Shown: piece by piece, positions 16,959 to 53,307 of the stretch
How positions within the stretch are numbered: position 1 is the first letter of the stretch
Layout: each line of letters begins with the position of its first letter
Assembly: GCF_963675165.1 (NCBI RefSeq)
Contig: NC_087386.1
Location: 1,943,669-2,007,668, forward strand
Direction: 5' to 3'
Length of the DNA: 64,000 bases
From: Halichondria panicea
Lineage: Eukaryota > Porifera > Demospongiae > Suberitida > Halichondriidae
Translations under genes and position numbers: made by a program
The notes under the pieces: model-generated
Databases searched by the model: none
Seen by the model: only the letters and a program-made list of their open reading frames with translations
What the model was told of the DNA's origin: nothing

Positions 16959-19114
16959 ATGGGAAACAAGTTAGAAGTGCCTATAGTTGACCTGAGTGGC
17001 AAGGTAGCCATAGTGACTGGAGGGAACACTGGCATTGGCTATGAGTTGGTCAAGGGATTGGCAGAGATGGGTGCTCACACCATCATGGCCTCCAGATCAG
17101 AGGAGAGAGCCACTGCTGTAAGGGGATTATAGAACTAGTGTTGCATGAGTATTCATGGTTGTATCTATTCTGTAGGCAATAGCTCGTATAAAAGAATATT
17201 CTGAGAAAGATCTGAAAGTGGAGTTTATGCGTCTGGACCTTGGCTCCATCCAGTCCACTAAGGACTTTGTGAGGGCATTCAAAGAGAAGAACCTGCCACT
17301 GCATATACTCATCAACAATGCTGCCGTTGCCTGGATACCATACAGTAAGTGATTGTAGTAGTCTCAGCGAAATCAAACTCTTATTTTTTTCCTACAGCAA
17401 AAACTGACGATGGATTTGAAATGACCTACCAGGTATGAGTGTTCTTATAAATGGCTTACAAACCTTGATACGAGATTGCTCTCTATGGCAGGTGAACCAC
17501 ATTTGCCCGTTCCTCCTCACCTTGGAGCTACTGCCCATCGTCTTGGAGACTGCCTCCACCAGCGGAGATGGTAGGATACTGTTTGTCTCCTCTGGGGCAC
17601 ACAGACGTGGATTTGGGGCAACATTTAACCCTGACAACCTCAATTCTGATATACAGTACGACAGGATGAAGACTTATCCCTACACCAAACTCTACAACGT
17701 GCGTATACCAATATTCTAGCACAAGCGTTTTATAGCTCTTTGAATAGACTATTTAATGATATGTTTAGATTACTTTCCATTTTGTAGGAAAAAAACATGT
17801 ACATGTACTCTATATAGCTTAGTGTTTTTGTCAAAAATCAGCTTGTTTTGGAAGGCAAGATACCCGTATGGTCCAGATGGTTTCTGTTGATAGTGTGTCT
17901 AATGGCTTTTTTATTTTGAGATATTGTTTGGTCTATGTAATTACCACTGTCCAGATGTTTGTTTTTCTCTGCAGGTGATGACGAATTATGCCCTCCAGCG
18001 TAGGCTTCAGAATGTGTCAGTCACAGTGTCTGCCCAAGAGCCTGGCTACGTGCGGACTGAGCTGAGCAGGGGGTGGAGTGACAAGTCGATACTGTCCCTC
18101 TTCAACAACATCGGATATGCAAGTATGTATGCTCCTTCTACAGATCACTGTAGGGGAGGTTAAGGCTTGTGTTGTTAAGGCTTGTGTACTCATTGTTAGA
18201 ATTGCACTTTGCAAGGCCTTTGCTTTTTATCCAAAACTGACCATTTTGGTGACTAACTTTAGAGAGCCCGCGAAACTTAAGTAGCTGAAAGTAAAGTCTA
18301 TCGTATGTTTGATCAATAGTTTGTAAGGACAGTTATAAATATTGACTTTGAGTTCCCTCCTCCCCACAATCAGCAGGTGAAGTTTTATTCCATTGATTTC
18401 CAATTCTCTCAGCTATTGCCCGCACTCCTAAAGAAGGAGCGGCCACGACTCTGAACTGTGCCATCAACCCTGCACTCAACTCCCAGGAAGCCTTCTACTA
18501 CGACAGCTGTAAAGTGACTGCCCCTAACCCTGACGCCAGGTGAGTGTGTGCTCAGTGTACTGTGATCACTAGTGAGCTGCCACCACTGACAGGAATGAGA
18601 CGTATCAGGAGGAGCTCTGGAGAAGAAGTGTCGAGGCTCTTAAAGACCACCTCTCACCAGAGATACTGGAGAAGTACGGACCCTCAACGGCTGTTGAAAG
18701 TGTGCAACCTGAACCCCCTTCCCCACCACTCCCTACTGAGGGTGAGACCGAAGAAGGTGAAGAGATTCCTACTACTGCAGCTGCTACCGTTACTACTGGA
18801 GATACAGTTACAACAGAAGAAACGACTGGTGATGATAACGCAGAGGTCAAAGATCAACCAGAGACTGTAGAAGAAGCTGGAAACACAGCTGTATGTGGGA
18901 TTACTGTAGATCACATGCATATGTACTAATTATAGCCTTAAGGTCAGGTATTGTACAGAAGCCTATGCATGAATCATGTGCCTTATTTCTATTGATAAGA
19001 GGTTTAATTATTCTCGTATGCTTATAGGTTGAGGAGGACACTGAAGCACCGGTGACTGAAGATGCTGAACTGAGTGGTGGTGGTGCAGCAGCTGCTGATA
19101 ATGAAGAGAACTGA
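16959..19114 (+). CDS. RDH-like SDR, copy 6, with fused exon 5/6 and an extra tail exon
   Basis: Exons 16959-17117, 17176-17344, 17398-17432, 17492-17698, 17975-18122, 18413-18539, 18593-18890 and 19028-19114 give 409 aa. It has TGGNTGIG, NNA (here NNAAVAW, the usual Gly of NNAG being Ala), FVSSG and YPYTK. Exon 5 (148 nt) equals exons 5 plus 6 of the other copies (75 + 73), so the intron between them is precisely absent. The tail is lengthened by an extra exon (VEEDTEAPVTEDAELSGGG) ending DNEEN. It has the same RDH-type C-terminus (YYDSCKV, ARNET). It is convergent with AP3M1, 275 bases away. Confidence 0.82.
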
Positions 19115-19389
19115 AAATTAGAGACTTTATAATAATTATATAGCTTTACTATTATCGAACAGTCAGCTGTCATGTCATTAATTAATTAGTTCATATGTAT
19201 AATTATATCTCATTTTAATATAAATTTGTTATTACACAATAATAATAATTTTATTATAATTATACTGCTCACAAGCACACAAATAATTTATACTACCTGT
19301 TGAAAACTAATACAGCAAAATAATTAGAATTAAGAAACACACACACTGAGAACACTGAACACATCTCTAGAGGAGCTATTTAATGCCAG

Positions 19390-22300
19390 TTATGACCGAA
19401 CTTGGAACTTCCCAGCCTTTGTAATGTACTTGATCCCTTTGAAGGGCTTGTATTTCTGTGTATGGAATAAAGGTTATATATAATGACAGGTAATAGGAAG
19501 GATGTATAATTATGTAAAACTATTGCTTTTCTATATTGGTCATAGCCAGATCAAAGTTTCCCTTTGCTTGAACCTGTGTTAGCAGGCCACCTCTTCATTT
19601 ACAGCCACTGTTGGGGTGACCACTCTATAGGTCATTGTATGTACTGTTCAACATAATTATAGTACTGCAAAGTACGCACAAAGGGTTTGTTGTACATTCA
19701 TTGTACAGTAATTAAGGTCCAACATTTCTACCTGAAAGCAATCACTGATCTAAACACATCACCAAGATAGACCAACACATCAGACCCTTTCAAACGCCTA
19801 CAAAATACACATTTTAATTGTGAAAAAACACACTTTTCACTCAAGTTACAGGCACTCAAACTTAAGCTATCACACACAATAGCCATGCAGCAGCAGCACA
19901 GGCTCACCTCTCCATACATATCCAGTCTATTAATCTTGAGCCCCGAGACAGACAGCTGCGCGATCTTGAAGTCAACACTGATAGTGGGGTTGCCCTCAGG
20001 GACCTCTCCCGTTGTTAGCGACACCTGCAAACAAGACAAACTAGTTTGAAGCTTAGAGCTATGAAGAAAAAAGGATTATATAATTACGCAATAGAAAAGA
20101 TACACACTTTTGAGGGACATATTTTCGCGGGTATTAATTTCTGCTATTTCTACGAATGAGAGTAAAATCGCAAAAATGTGTGCTCGCAGATAATTGCTAA
20201 TTGGAAAATGCAATGAATCTCATTAAAACACTTCCGAGTAATTACAAACACAACTGGAGCAGAATGAGCTAATGAAATTAAGCACCACAGACACACATGA
20301 CATTCGCACTTAGAGAGCTTTGTCAGACGTACAGCAAACAACAGCCACAATAAATAATAGATGATGCAGTGCCCCCCCCCAAAGGCAGCAATACTACACG
20401 GTTTATAGAGCCTAGGTACCGTATAGTGGGTAATTTTCGGGGGGGGGGGGGGGGCAAATTATTCGTGGTTGAGCAATATTTAGTCACTATGTGGATAATA
20501 TTTTCGTGGTTGCTGCTTGCACTGCAGGTAAAGGTAGGCAAGGTCGCTTCATTCGTGGTCAGAGCTCCAACCACGAAAGCCACAAATATTTTGCCCCACG
20601 AAAATTACCAGCTATACGATATTGCACTTACATTTCCTGATAGAGAGATTAACTTTTGTGGGACGACTTTGCCAACCTGCAGTCAATAAATGGAGAGGTG
20701 ATTAAACACAGCAGTGGGGGTAACGTCAAATTACGTACATTCCAAGTGACTATCCTGTTGACTGGGTCGTAGGCGGGCATACCATCTATGTGGGGGGTAT
20801 GAGCAGTGGGGGGTATAAGAGGTGGGGGGTATGAGCAGTGGGGGGTATAAGAGGTGGGGGGTATGAGCAGTGGGGAGTATAAGAGGTGGGGGTATGAGCA
20901 GTGGGGGGTATAAGAGGTGGGTGGGGGTAAAACGTATCAAAACAACCCAGGCTGGATGAACTCACAGGTTGCCGTGGTGTTGACGTTTGTCACACATTTT
21001 GGCATTGGAATGGTTATTTTACAGTCCTCCACCTGAATGGAATCAGAATGGAAACATTGGAACGTGAACATGATGATAGATCACTCACAAGTTTCCCCAT
21101 GGTTTGTTTTGGTCCCAATCTGACGGTGAACTTTCCGGACCCCTCGCCAAATGAGAACTGAGGTGTGACGTACACGGGAAGAGAGACCATGCTGCAGGCA
21201 ATGATACCATACATGTGCATTCAGAGGGGGTGGTGTGTGGGCGGTACTTACTGTTGTGCTCCTACTTGATAGGAGAGAAGTTTAAAGTGGCCATCAGGAG
21301 GAACAAAAGAGAGAACACGCTCACTCTGTGTGTGTGTGTGTGTGTGCGTGTATGTGCAACAGTAGAGCTGTAAAAATTGTAAAGACTTCAAACAATAAAA
21401 ATAAGAGCACAATAAAATACTGGATGTTCTATGGGTTCTCAAAGTGTCATGACATCATCAGCTCACCTCCCATCTCTTGAACCGTACACAGGGATGAAAA
21501 CTGACGTCATCTAACAACCGTGGGTTCACGAAGGAGAGGGTGAGGTCTGTAGGGGAGGGGGTGGTCTAAACTAGCGGCCAGACTCTGTTAGTGCAGCCTT
21601 ACCTGGCATCCCAGACAGTCTGGAATTACTTATCACCTGAAAGGTAAGAAAATATGATCAATCTCTAAATATTTGAATAGGAATCCACACAGCTACATGT
21701 ACAGTGTTCACTTAGGCAGACCAACAGTGGCCGTAATGAGGTGGCCTACTAAACACAGGTCCCAAACACATGCTATAGAGGCTCTGGGCCTGATAGAGGT
21801 TTAAGTAGACGGCCTTCACTGTATATAAATTTGTTTTGTTTTTTGGATGCTTTAAGGCCTATAAAAGAATGATCTTTCTGTAAACATGTAGGCTGAACAC
21901 AATAGACAGCTACAGTGACTGTAGGTTTCACTATATGATCACCAGACAACACACATACAAAACGGTCACTTACTTTCCCTTGTATCTCAGCCACCACAGT
22001 AGTGCCCTACACACAATGGGAACAGTACACACACGCACACAAAATGGGAACAGTACACACACACACACACACACAAAATGGGAACAGTACACACACACAC
22101 ACAAAATGGGAACAGTACACACACACACACACACACAAAATGGGAACAGTACACACACACACAAAATGGGAACAGTACACACACACACACAAAATGGGAA
22201 CAGTACACACACACACACACACAAAATGGGAACAGTACACACACACACACAATGGGAACAGTACACACACACACACAAAATGATGAGGATTGCAAGCACT

Positions 22301-24621
22301 CACCGATTTGTCTATGATCGCATCAACCTCCTCAATTAAGTCCAGGAAAATCTGTTTAAGTGTGAACAACTTCATAGTATGCACAGTACACAAACTAGCA
22401 TACACTTGCCATCATAAACCCTACGTCTCATACATGTACATGTTACTACAATGAAAAAATGTCCTAAGGAGAGAGAGCTTACACATTAGTACATGCACAC
22501 GACAAGTTATTTAAAGGGGATTCCCCAGACCATCCATGTACAGTACATGTAGGTCTCATCATCAGCTCTGTACAAGTTGATTTTTGATAGTCAAAATTCA
22601 ACGAATTTATGATTTTCTAAGGAGCCCGTTCAGATGGTATGCTCAACTCAAATTTGGAACGGGCCACACTTTCCTATAAAAGAACATGGGCTTTATACCC
22701 GTATACAGTATTTTGTCAAAAACAGGCCGAAAATAGACTTTTGATTTGAACACATCATCTGAAAGGTCTCTCTCTAAGCTTCCAGAAAATCAAATTTACG
22801 TTATTGGATCAACGGAACTAAATTTATGGCCGTTCAAAGATGCTCTACATCCATCAGGCTCAGCTACTGAGACATGTTACAATGTAAGCCTACCTCGTTG
22901 TTGGCGTACTTGACCCCTTGTCTTCTCCACGGTATATTGGTCAGCTGACCTGTTGGCAGGGTGCTCCCCACACTGTGTGAGGGGTGCGTGTGTGTTGTGT
23001 GTGTGTGAGGGATGTGTGCATTGTGCATTGCGTGAGTGTACATGTACATAAATCATGCTGTTGGCTTTGTGGTTTGCTAACTTAACTGTCAGGGGCCATA
23101 ACTTGACTTGGAGGAAGCCAATTTCAAACAGAAAGAATTAAGTCTTTGGAGGACTACACTTACTGTGTGTCTCCTGTGAATGTGTTGGCAATGCTCCTCA
23201 TGATGGAGGGAGGCTTAATAAGCTCTTTCAGAATGTTAGACTCTGTGGCCAGTGGGTAGCCGTTGTCAAGCATCTCCTCCAGCACCTGTGCGTGTGAAGG
23301 GGCGGGGTTAGTACAATCCAATGTGTTTGCATTAATTACACAACCTAACAATAGGTAGGAATAACCTCACACAGGCTATAATTATAATTATTACGATTTC
23401 GTAAAATAGTCTCTAAGATCAAAATCACTTGAGTACACAACAATATACGAGTAGAACATTGTCCAGTGAGGTTGTGAGAGTAACCACCACTCATACACCC
23501 CTCCCACACGTACACACTCACACACCCCTCCCACACGTACACACTCACACTCACACACCCCTCCCACACATACACACTCACACACCCCTCCCACACGTAC
23601 ACACTCACACATCCCTCCCACACGTACACACTCACACTCACACACCCCTCCCACACATACACACTCACACACCCCTCCCACACGTACACACTCCCAGACC
23701 CACACCCCTCCCACACGTACACACTCACACTCACACACCCCTCCCACACGTACACACTCCCAGACCCACACCCCTCCCACACGTACACACTCACACTCAC
23801 ACACCCCTCCCACACGTACACACTCCCAGACCCACACCCCTCCCACACGTACACACTCACACTCACACATCCCTCCCACACGTACACACTCACACTCACA
23901 CACCCCTCCCACACGTACACACTCACACTCCCACACCCCTCCCACACGTACACACTCACACTCACACACCCACACACACGCACACACCTCGTAGACGACA
24001 ATGTAGTTCTCTTTGATTCGCAGCTCTGTGCACTCTGAGAAATAGTCAGTGAAGATGTCCACCACACGATGGAGAAACTCTATCACAAACAGCGGGGGAA
24101 CTAAAGAGAGAGGGAGAGAAGAGTGGGTGAATCATTGTCATACATGTACAATAGTGCCCGAGATAAAAAAGTGGATGATAGGATAGTAGGTGGAATAGCA
24201 GCGAAGAAATGGTGAGAGAGTGAGAGATACAACACTGCACTAAGGTTACCACGTGCAACGAAACAGTCCCAAACTAACCCCACATCAAAGGCTATAGAAG
24301 CCACTAAACTGTAAGGACACGCCCCCCCCCACCTTCATTCTGCAGTGCTGCAACGAGGTAGATGTTGTTCCTGTATATGGACACGAGGTAGTAGTGTGGG
24401 GTGGAGATCACGGGGGGCACGTCGGCAGGGGAGGGGGCCTTTGCCTGCTCCTCAAAGAAGTAGTCACACACTGATTTGTTGACTACACTTGACCAGTGCT
24501 TCTCCATAAATATCTCCCTGAGTGTTGTGTGTGGGGGGGAGGGGTGGATTTAATTAGTATTTGTACGCTTTTATAGAACTTACCCAGTCTGGTTGATAAT
24601 GAACAAGCTGTTAATCATCAT
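19390..24621 (-). CDS. AP3M1: AP-3 complex subunit mu (complete, 16 exons)
   Basis: Sixteen exons (24621-24584, 24517-24333, 24100-23988, 23285-23164, 22972-22894, 22351-22304, 22006-21974, 21636-21603, 21546-21467, 21325-21252, 21191-21089, 21032-20966, 20785-20739, 20676-20632, 20024-19908, 19455-19390) sum to 416 aa; human AP3M1 is about 418. The N-terminal longin-like part starts [21 protein letters not shown], followed by [15 protein letters not shown] and [16 protein letters not shown]. The mu-homology domain starts near [11 protein letters not shown] and includes [30 protein letters not shown] and [10 protein letters not shown], ending AGKFQVRS. All are hallmark AP-3 mu sequences. AP-3 sorts cargo with tyrosine-based signals from endosomes and Golgi to lysosome-related organelles; mu binds the YxxPhi signal. 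Several exons are only 33-48 nt. Whether it corresponds to AP3M1 or pre-dates the AP3M1/AP3M2 split cannot be told here. Confidence 0.95.
20416..20621 (+). mobile_element. MITE-like element, family A, copy 1 (terminal inverted repeats)
   Basis: About 205 bases bounded by inverted ends (GTACCGTATAGTGGGTAATT at the left, AATTACCAGCTATACGAT at the right), with internal repeats of ATTCGTGGTT and CCACGAA. A second copy lies at 61211-61416 in the opposite orientation, sharing the internal string GCAGGTAAAGGTAGGCAAGG. It sits in an AP3M1 intron, its end about 11 bases from a 5' splice site. It encodes no protein, consistent with a non-autonomous DNA transposon. Confidence 0.75.
20791..20929. repeat. 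G-rich minisatellite
   Basis: About four copies of a roughly 32-base unit, GGGGGGTATGAGCAGTGG plus GGGGTATAAGAGGT, inside an AP3M1 intron. Confidence 0.9.
22014..22281. repeat. Compound minisatellite (CA)n-AAAATGGGAACAGT
   Basis: About ten units in which a variable CA tract alternates with AAAATGGGAACAGTACAC, within the AP3M1 intron between exons 22351-22304 and 22006-21974. Confidence 0.95.
22715..22837 (+). repeat. Dispersed repeat, family B, copy 1
   Basis: This intronic segment shares long similarity with 60704-60830 (GTCAAAAACAGGCC, GAAAGG..TCTCTCTCTAAGCTT, ACGTTATTGGA.CAAC). The two are in the same orientation but lie in unrelated genes. It is an interspersed repeat of unknown class; a weaker relative is seen around 47990-48090. 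Confidence 0.7.
23503..23985. repeat. Minisatellite of CCCTCCCACACGTACACACT units
   Basis: About 480 bases of roughly 30-base units (CACCCCTCCCACACGTACA plus CACTCACACT) end directly at an AP3M1 5' splice site: the coding strand reads GAG followed by GTGTGTG. Confidence 0.95.
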
Positions 24622-25017
24622 CTTGGTGGTCTTTAAGTGCTCTACTGCTTCAAGATACGACCAGTACACGGCTGTCCTGTTTATATGGCTTAGGCTTGTT
24701 GAAACAGTTGACCTTTGACCCTGGTCACATGCATAATTATTTGATACTTAGTAGTTGGTAAAGATCATTAGTAAAAGAAACCGCAAAAGAAATTATCTTG
24801 ACCGAACGTTAGGTAAAGATCGATAACGAAATAAATCACAATTGAGTAACAAAGTTAGTTAGTTGATAATGTTAATGAGGTGCACAAAATATTAAAACGT
24901 GCATAAATGGAAGGTTGGAGGTTGGGTAATTATTACAGCACAAATACACTGGGCTATCTTAAAACTGACACATCAACTATACATGTAACCTATGTACTAA
25001 AAAATAAAATATATAGT
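24622..25017. other. Spacer between AP3M1 and the upstream SH2 adaptor gene
   Basis: About 400 AT-rich bases lie between the AP3M1 start and the stop of the next minus-strand gene. It must hold the AP3M1 promoter and the adaptor's 3' UTR. No clear motif is recognised. Confidence 0.4.
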
Positions 25018-35720
<10,703 letters not shown>

Positions 35721-35721
35721 T

Positions 35722-36547
35722 GTGTCTACTTATATCCACACCACCTGGCAACAAGGGACAATATAGCATTAGAGCCAAAAATAAGATTAATTTGTGGGCT
35801 AGACTGTACTAAAAATCGACACCAGAAATTAATGTACACTCAGACAATATATAGTCTAGCTAGGTGTGCAGCTCTTGGCATGCAACTATCACTGCAAACT
35901 TACAGTTTTATGTCTTGCAAATTATCTTGATGCTACCAGACGCGTATCTTGCCTTTGTTGACTGTTATGCTGTATAGTTCAATGGCACAGACTTTTAGTT
36001 TTTTACACACGAGGTGGGTGTGTACACCTGCAATTTATTATCAATTAAGGATCTTTCGTGGCTATGAATATCATTACATGTTAATTTTACCACAATTGTT
36101 ACTATGCGTCACTTTGTGTCATGCAAGTAAAATGATGTCATGGTGTAGAGTTTGTATGTCATAGGAAACATGTGGCTTATGAATATATCAAGCTGCTTCC
36201 AGACATACGGAGATCAGTATGTACCTAGCTGGGGTGTTTTAGGCTCATTGATTATGAGGTTAGGTTGCACTTCCACACGGATGCATGAGTGGTTTAATTA
36301 GGGGGCTAGTCGATGGTGTCTACACTTCAATTCAAACCAAAAAATCTTGAAGATCACAATCATATAATTACAGCACTAAACTAACACACGGCATAATACT
36401 AGAAAAGCTAAAAATAGATAACATAATTTACGCAATAACTAGTACAATAAGCATACTAGCTAAAATAATATGCATAATAATAAAATGTGGAATTCTAGAC
36501 ATTAGTTTGCAAATAACAAGTGTTTTTTTGATTGGCTCAATTCCTCG
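35722..36547. other. Intergenic region upstream of the SH2 adaptor gene
   Basis: About 825 bases between the adaptor start and the stop of the F-BAR gene. AT-rich; no coding exon or repeat is recognised. It should hold the adaptor promoter and the F-BAR 3' UTR. Confidence 0.4.
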
Positions 36548-46561
<10,014 letters not shown>

Positions 46562-47205
46562 TGCTGCTTCCTGAGCCTTGCCAGTTGCTTATTAGATGTG
46601 TGCCTGGTCTTGTAGCGGAGTGCTTGAGTCAACAAATAGCTTGTTATACGTACGTACCTCTCCAGTATATAGTAGTATGTCCTTTAGAAAAGTCGCGTGC
46701 TGTGTGAAGGTCAATTAATTGAAGGCAACAAACAATAAGAAAATGACGAAAGAATTTTACTTTAACCCGTACATCGTCTAATAACAAACCCAATCGTAAT
46801 AAACTCTTTAACCCTTTTCTTTCCTAACATTTTATTATTAAATTTTAAAAAGTTTGTCTTAGAAGTTAAGTTTATCACTAATTCACAGACCATAAGGTGA
46901 CGTTCTTGCACTTTAGAGACACAATATGCTACAGTCTTCACGCTCCTAACAGCCAAGGACTGAATGCAGGCCCATAGTACTATTTTCTAGTGAGTTTCAC
47001 TTGCACTACACCCACCCACCCACCCCATACATGTACACTACTGTTGGTAAGGGCCTGTGGTTGTGGGGACCTAGTACACAGGGCCATTGTGACTCCTATT
47101 TGTTTACAAGTTCCGATATAATATTGTCAATCAAGCTATAGCGATTTGTAATCACACTATTACAATATACTCTTCTATCCATTAGGCTAGTACCCCCCAC
47201 ACAGA
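46562..47205. promoter_or_regulatory. Shared upstream region of the divergent F-BAR and CDC7 genes
   Basis: Start codons of the two genes lie about 645 bases apart and point away from each other, so this interval should contain both promoters. It has TACGTACGTAC near 46648 and a CCCACCCACCCACCCC run near 47013. No TATA box is convincing. Confidence 0.5.
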
Positions 47206-50555
<3,350 letters not shown>

Positions 50556-51039
50556 CACCACCCGCCACCGCTGTATGTCTCAATGTTTCTACGTGCATAA
50601 CTGTGTTTTCTTGTATTATAGCTGGTTTTGTTCAGTTGTGTTTATTTATTCTTGTTTTTGTGCCCTGGCCACATGTGGTAACTCAATCTTCTGTGTCTAT
50701 CTGAATGAGAAATGAGATGCATGATTATTATTATTGGCACACAATTAATTAATAAGAAAGGGTGGAATATACAATTAAGCAGATTCATAAGTACCAGCTG
50801 CAGATCAGCTCCTCATAGCAAAAGCTAGCCTCAGTCCCAGGCCGATTTTTTTTTTTATAGAACGAAGTTGAATTGGTTGTCGGCCTAGCTAGAAACAACT
50901 CAGCCTGGAATCGAGGCTAAGCAAAATCATGTGAAAGAAATTAATTATACTGTCAGCATAATTCCACTAACATACCAAGTAGCTCAGAGATAAAAATGTA
51001 AAGGTTAAAAAAATAAAACGGTCCACTTAATGTTATTCA
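50556..51039. other. Convergent intergenic region (CDC7 / P450-A) with a TAGCCTCGA-type element
   Basis: About 485 bases between two converging 3' ends. It contains a degenerate inverted-repeat element at 50825-50919 (CTAGCCTCAGTCCCAGGC at the left and GCCTGGAATCGAGGCTA at the right). No coding signal is seen. Confidence 0.6.
50825..50919. mobile_element. Hairpin MITE-like element, TAGCCTCGA family
   Basis: Imperfect terminal inverted repeats of CTAGCCTCGATCCCAGGC type; related elements lie at 14932, 51490, 56032 and inside 56624-56800. Confidence 0.65.
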
Positions 51040-53307
51040 TTAAAGTTTCTTGAAGGTCAAATCCAACTGCCTTTCTGGCTTTACCAGGAAATTTTGGATG
51101 TATCCCATAGGTTTATCGTCGAGAAAGTCCATCTTGTACTCCCTGACAAGGTGAGCCAGGGCAATGTGGAGCTCTAGCTCAGCTAGCCGACGACCTGAGG
51201 GAAACACAAAGTACTGTGAATGAGACATCACCACAACATCACTACAATTAGATTCCAATCCAAAACGTACCCACACACATTCTGGCACCAAACCCAAAGG
51301 GTAGTTGAGCGAACATGCTGGGCAGTGAGTCCTTGTTCTCTTTACTCCACCTCTCTGGTGAGAACTTGTCCGGCTCAGAGAATAACTCAGGCATTCGTCC
51401 AATGAGAATTTGCGGCATAGTGACCTCAGTCTGCGTGGGGTACATTATAAAACCATGATTATACAACTGTTTGTACACCAAGCTTAGCCCTAGCCTCGAT
51501 CCCAGGCTGCTCTTCCTCCTTATTGAGGCCTTGTGAAGGAGGCTAGCTTAGCCCAGGCTATCTAGCTACAAATGTGTGGGTTAGTATAGTATGCAAGTAC
51601 ATACATGTACGTCATCACATGATCGAATTAGTACGGTCCTGATGAATCACTCAATGCGAGGAAAAGCTTTGACTATTAATTTGAAAAAGTGACTAGCCTA
51701 GCCTATAGCCTAGCCAGCTCACAGCTATTACCTAAAGTACTAATTTTGACTCACCCCTTTTGGAACTGTGTATCCGGATAAGACAGCGTCTTCCTCCAAC
51801 ACACGCTGATTCATCCCAGCCAGTGGGTACAATCTAATAATTAATGAACAGTTATTAGAGTGTGTTCTCATAATTATACTTAAGAGCAGTTGTAGCATTC
51901 ACCTTTGAGTTTCTTTGATGGTGCTCCTGAGATAGCTCATCTGGTTGATGTGAGCAGGAGTGACAATCTTGTCTGAGCCGACAACACTCTGTATCTCATT
52001 TCTAAGCTTCTCCTGAGCCTCGGGATTGCTGGCCAGAGAATATAGAGCCCAAGCAAGTGTGTACGAGGTCTGAGGGGGTTAAAGAGTGTAATTAAGAGCA
52101 TCACAACAAACATGAGCTTACTGTTTCAACTCCAGCACTTAGAATATCCATAATGTTTGCTGACACTTCTTCGACACTCATCTTCCCCGAGTGGATGAGG
52201 TAAGTAATGAAGTCCACTTTGTCAGGGGCCTCCTCCTCACCACTGACTGCCTCCAAGGTTCTCTTGTCATCCTCAGCAATCTCAGCAAGCTTCTCGTCGA
52301 TATACTTTGCAGATTGGTCTCGCAATGAAATTTGATCACTGATAACATTTTTCCATTTTCTCGTGGGAAATATTTTGTAAAGTGGCAACGAGAACAGAAG
52401 CTCTGTAAAGCTGACAAAGAACCTACCAACGGTGGCGATGTATTCTTGACTCTCTGGTGGAGCTCCATTCAAGTTGAGAGTATCAAATCTCTTCCCGAAG
52501 GCAAAGAAAGCAACAGCTGTAAGAATTAAGCGTTGTAAATGTTATATATGCGTATAATCCATACTCACATTCAAAGGACCAGTTGAAGAGTAGACTGGGC
52601 ACATCACTAAGTAGGGCCGAGTGAGAGTCCTTCTTCATCTCTATGTTCTTGATGAGGTCCAATGTGATGTTGTTGAAGTCCTCGTGATACTCTGCCACCT
52701 TCCTAGGGACCATGATGAACTTGGACATTGGAGACCGCATCTTGTGCCACTGCTCACCTTGTCTGAGAGGATATCAGTGGCTGTGTCAGTAGGTGTGTAA
52801 ATCAGTTTCAGTAGTCTACTTGAACAGCTGATGTATGCTAAATGGACCATACAATTGTTTATAAACAAAGTCTGGCTTTTTAGTTCAGTACAAGTACATG
52901 TGGTAAAAAACAACTCACGATACAAACAATCCAAATGTAGTGATTCCAGCTTCCTTCATGATTTTAGGAAATATATCTTCTCCCTCTGGTCTCTTTGGCC
53001 ATTCTCCATCCATTCTGAAGACTGTCTCCACGTCTTGTGGATCACACACCATCACCTGCTCAGGGAGTCCAGGGAATATAGCCTCCCGATAGATAGGACC
53101 GAATTCAGCAAATCTTTTCTTTATGACATTGCTCATTGTGTACTTGTCATTCCTGTAGTCGAGGGCAGTACCTATGAAAGGGTAGCTCCTGGGTCCTGGG
53201 ATGTCCTCAAACTGTTTTGGGGCAGGAGTGGAAAGCATTCTGCTGGAGCTAGACACCCTCAAATTGAGGGGAGCCATGGATCGAATGAAATACTTTGCTG
53301 TGAGCAT
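51040..53307 (-). CDS. Mitochondrial-clan cytochrome P450, copy A
   Basis: Seven exons (53307-52919, 52762-52569, 52516-52122, 52069-51903, 51833-51755, 51430-51271, 51194-51040) give 512 aa. The basic, serine-rich N-terminus (SSSSRMLSTPAPKQFE) before the PGPRSYPFIG hinge looks like a mitochondrial targeting peptide. P450 motifs: I-helix SAGVETTSYTLAWAL (the AGVxTT form typical of the mitochondrial clan), K-helix IKETQR (ExxR), FSPERW, and the haem-binding loop FGFGARMCVGRR with the Cys ligand. Mitochondrial P450s take electrons from adrenodoxin and hydroxylate sterols, vitamin D or xenobiotics; the substrate here is unknown. An in-frame upstream ATG at 53406 exists, but the start was chosen by match to copies B and C. 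Confidence 0.92.
51490..51560. mobile_element. Partial TAGCCTCGA-family element in a P450-A intron
   Basis: TAGCCTCGATCCCAGGCTG at the left and GGCTAGCTTAGCCCAGGCTA at the right form a short imperfect hairpin. Confidence 0.55.

Noticed and set aside
19728-19860. Extension of the AP3M1 exon 20024-19908 into a longer minus-strand frame
   Set aside because: The exon must stop at the GTGAGCC donor so that MYGE joins KYKPFKG, as in AP-3 mu proteins; the extension is intron.
23345-24086. Long frames with repeated VYVWEGC or VRVGGV units
   Set aside because: They come from the CCCTCCCACACGTACAC minisatellite plus the AP3M1 exon 24100-23988; only the exon part is coding.
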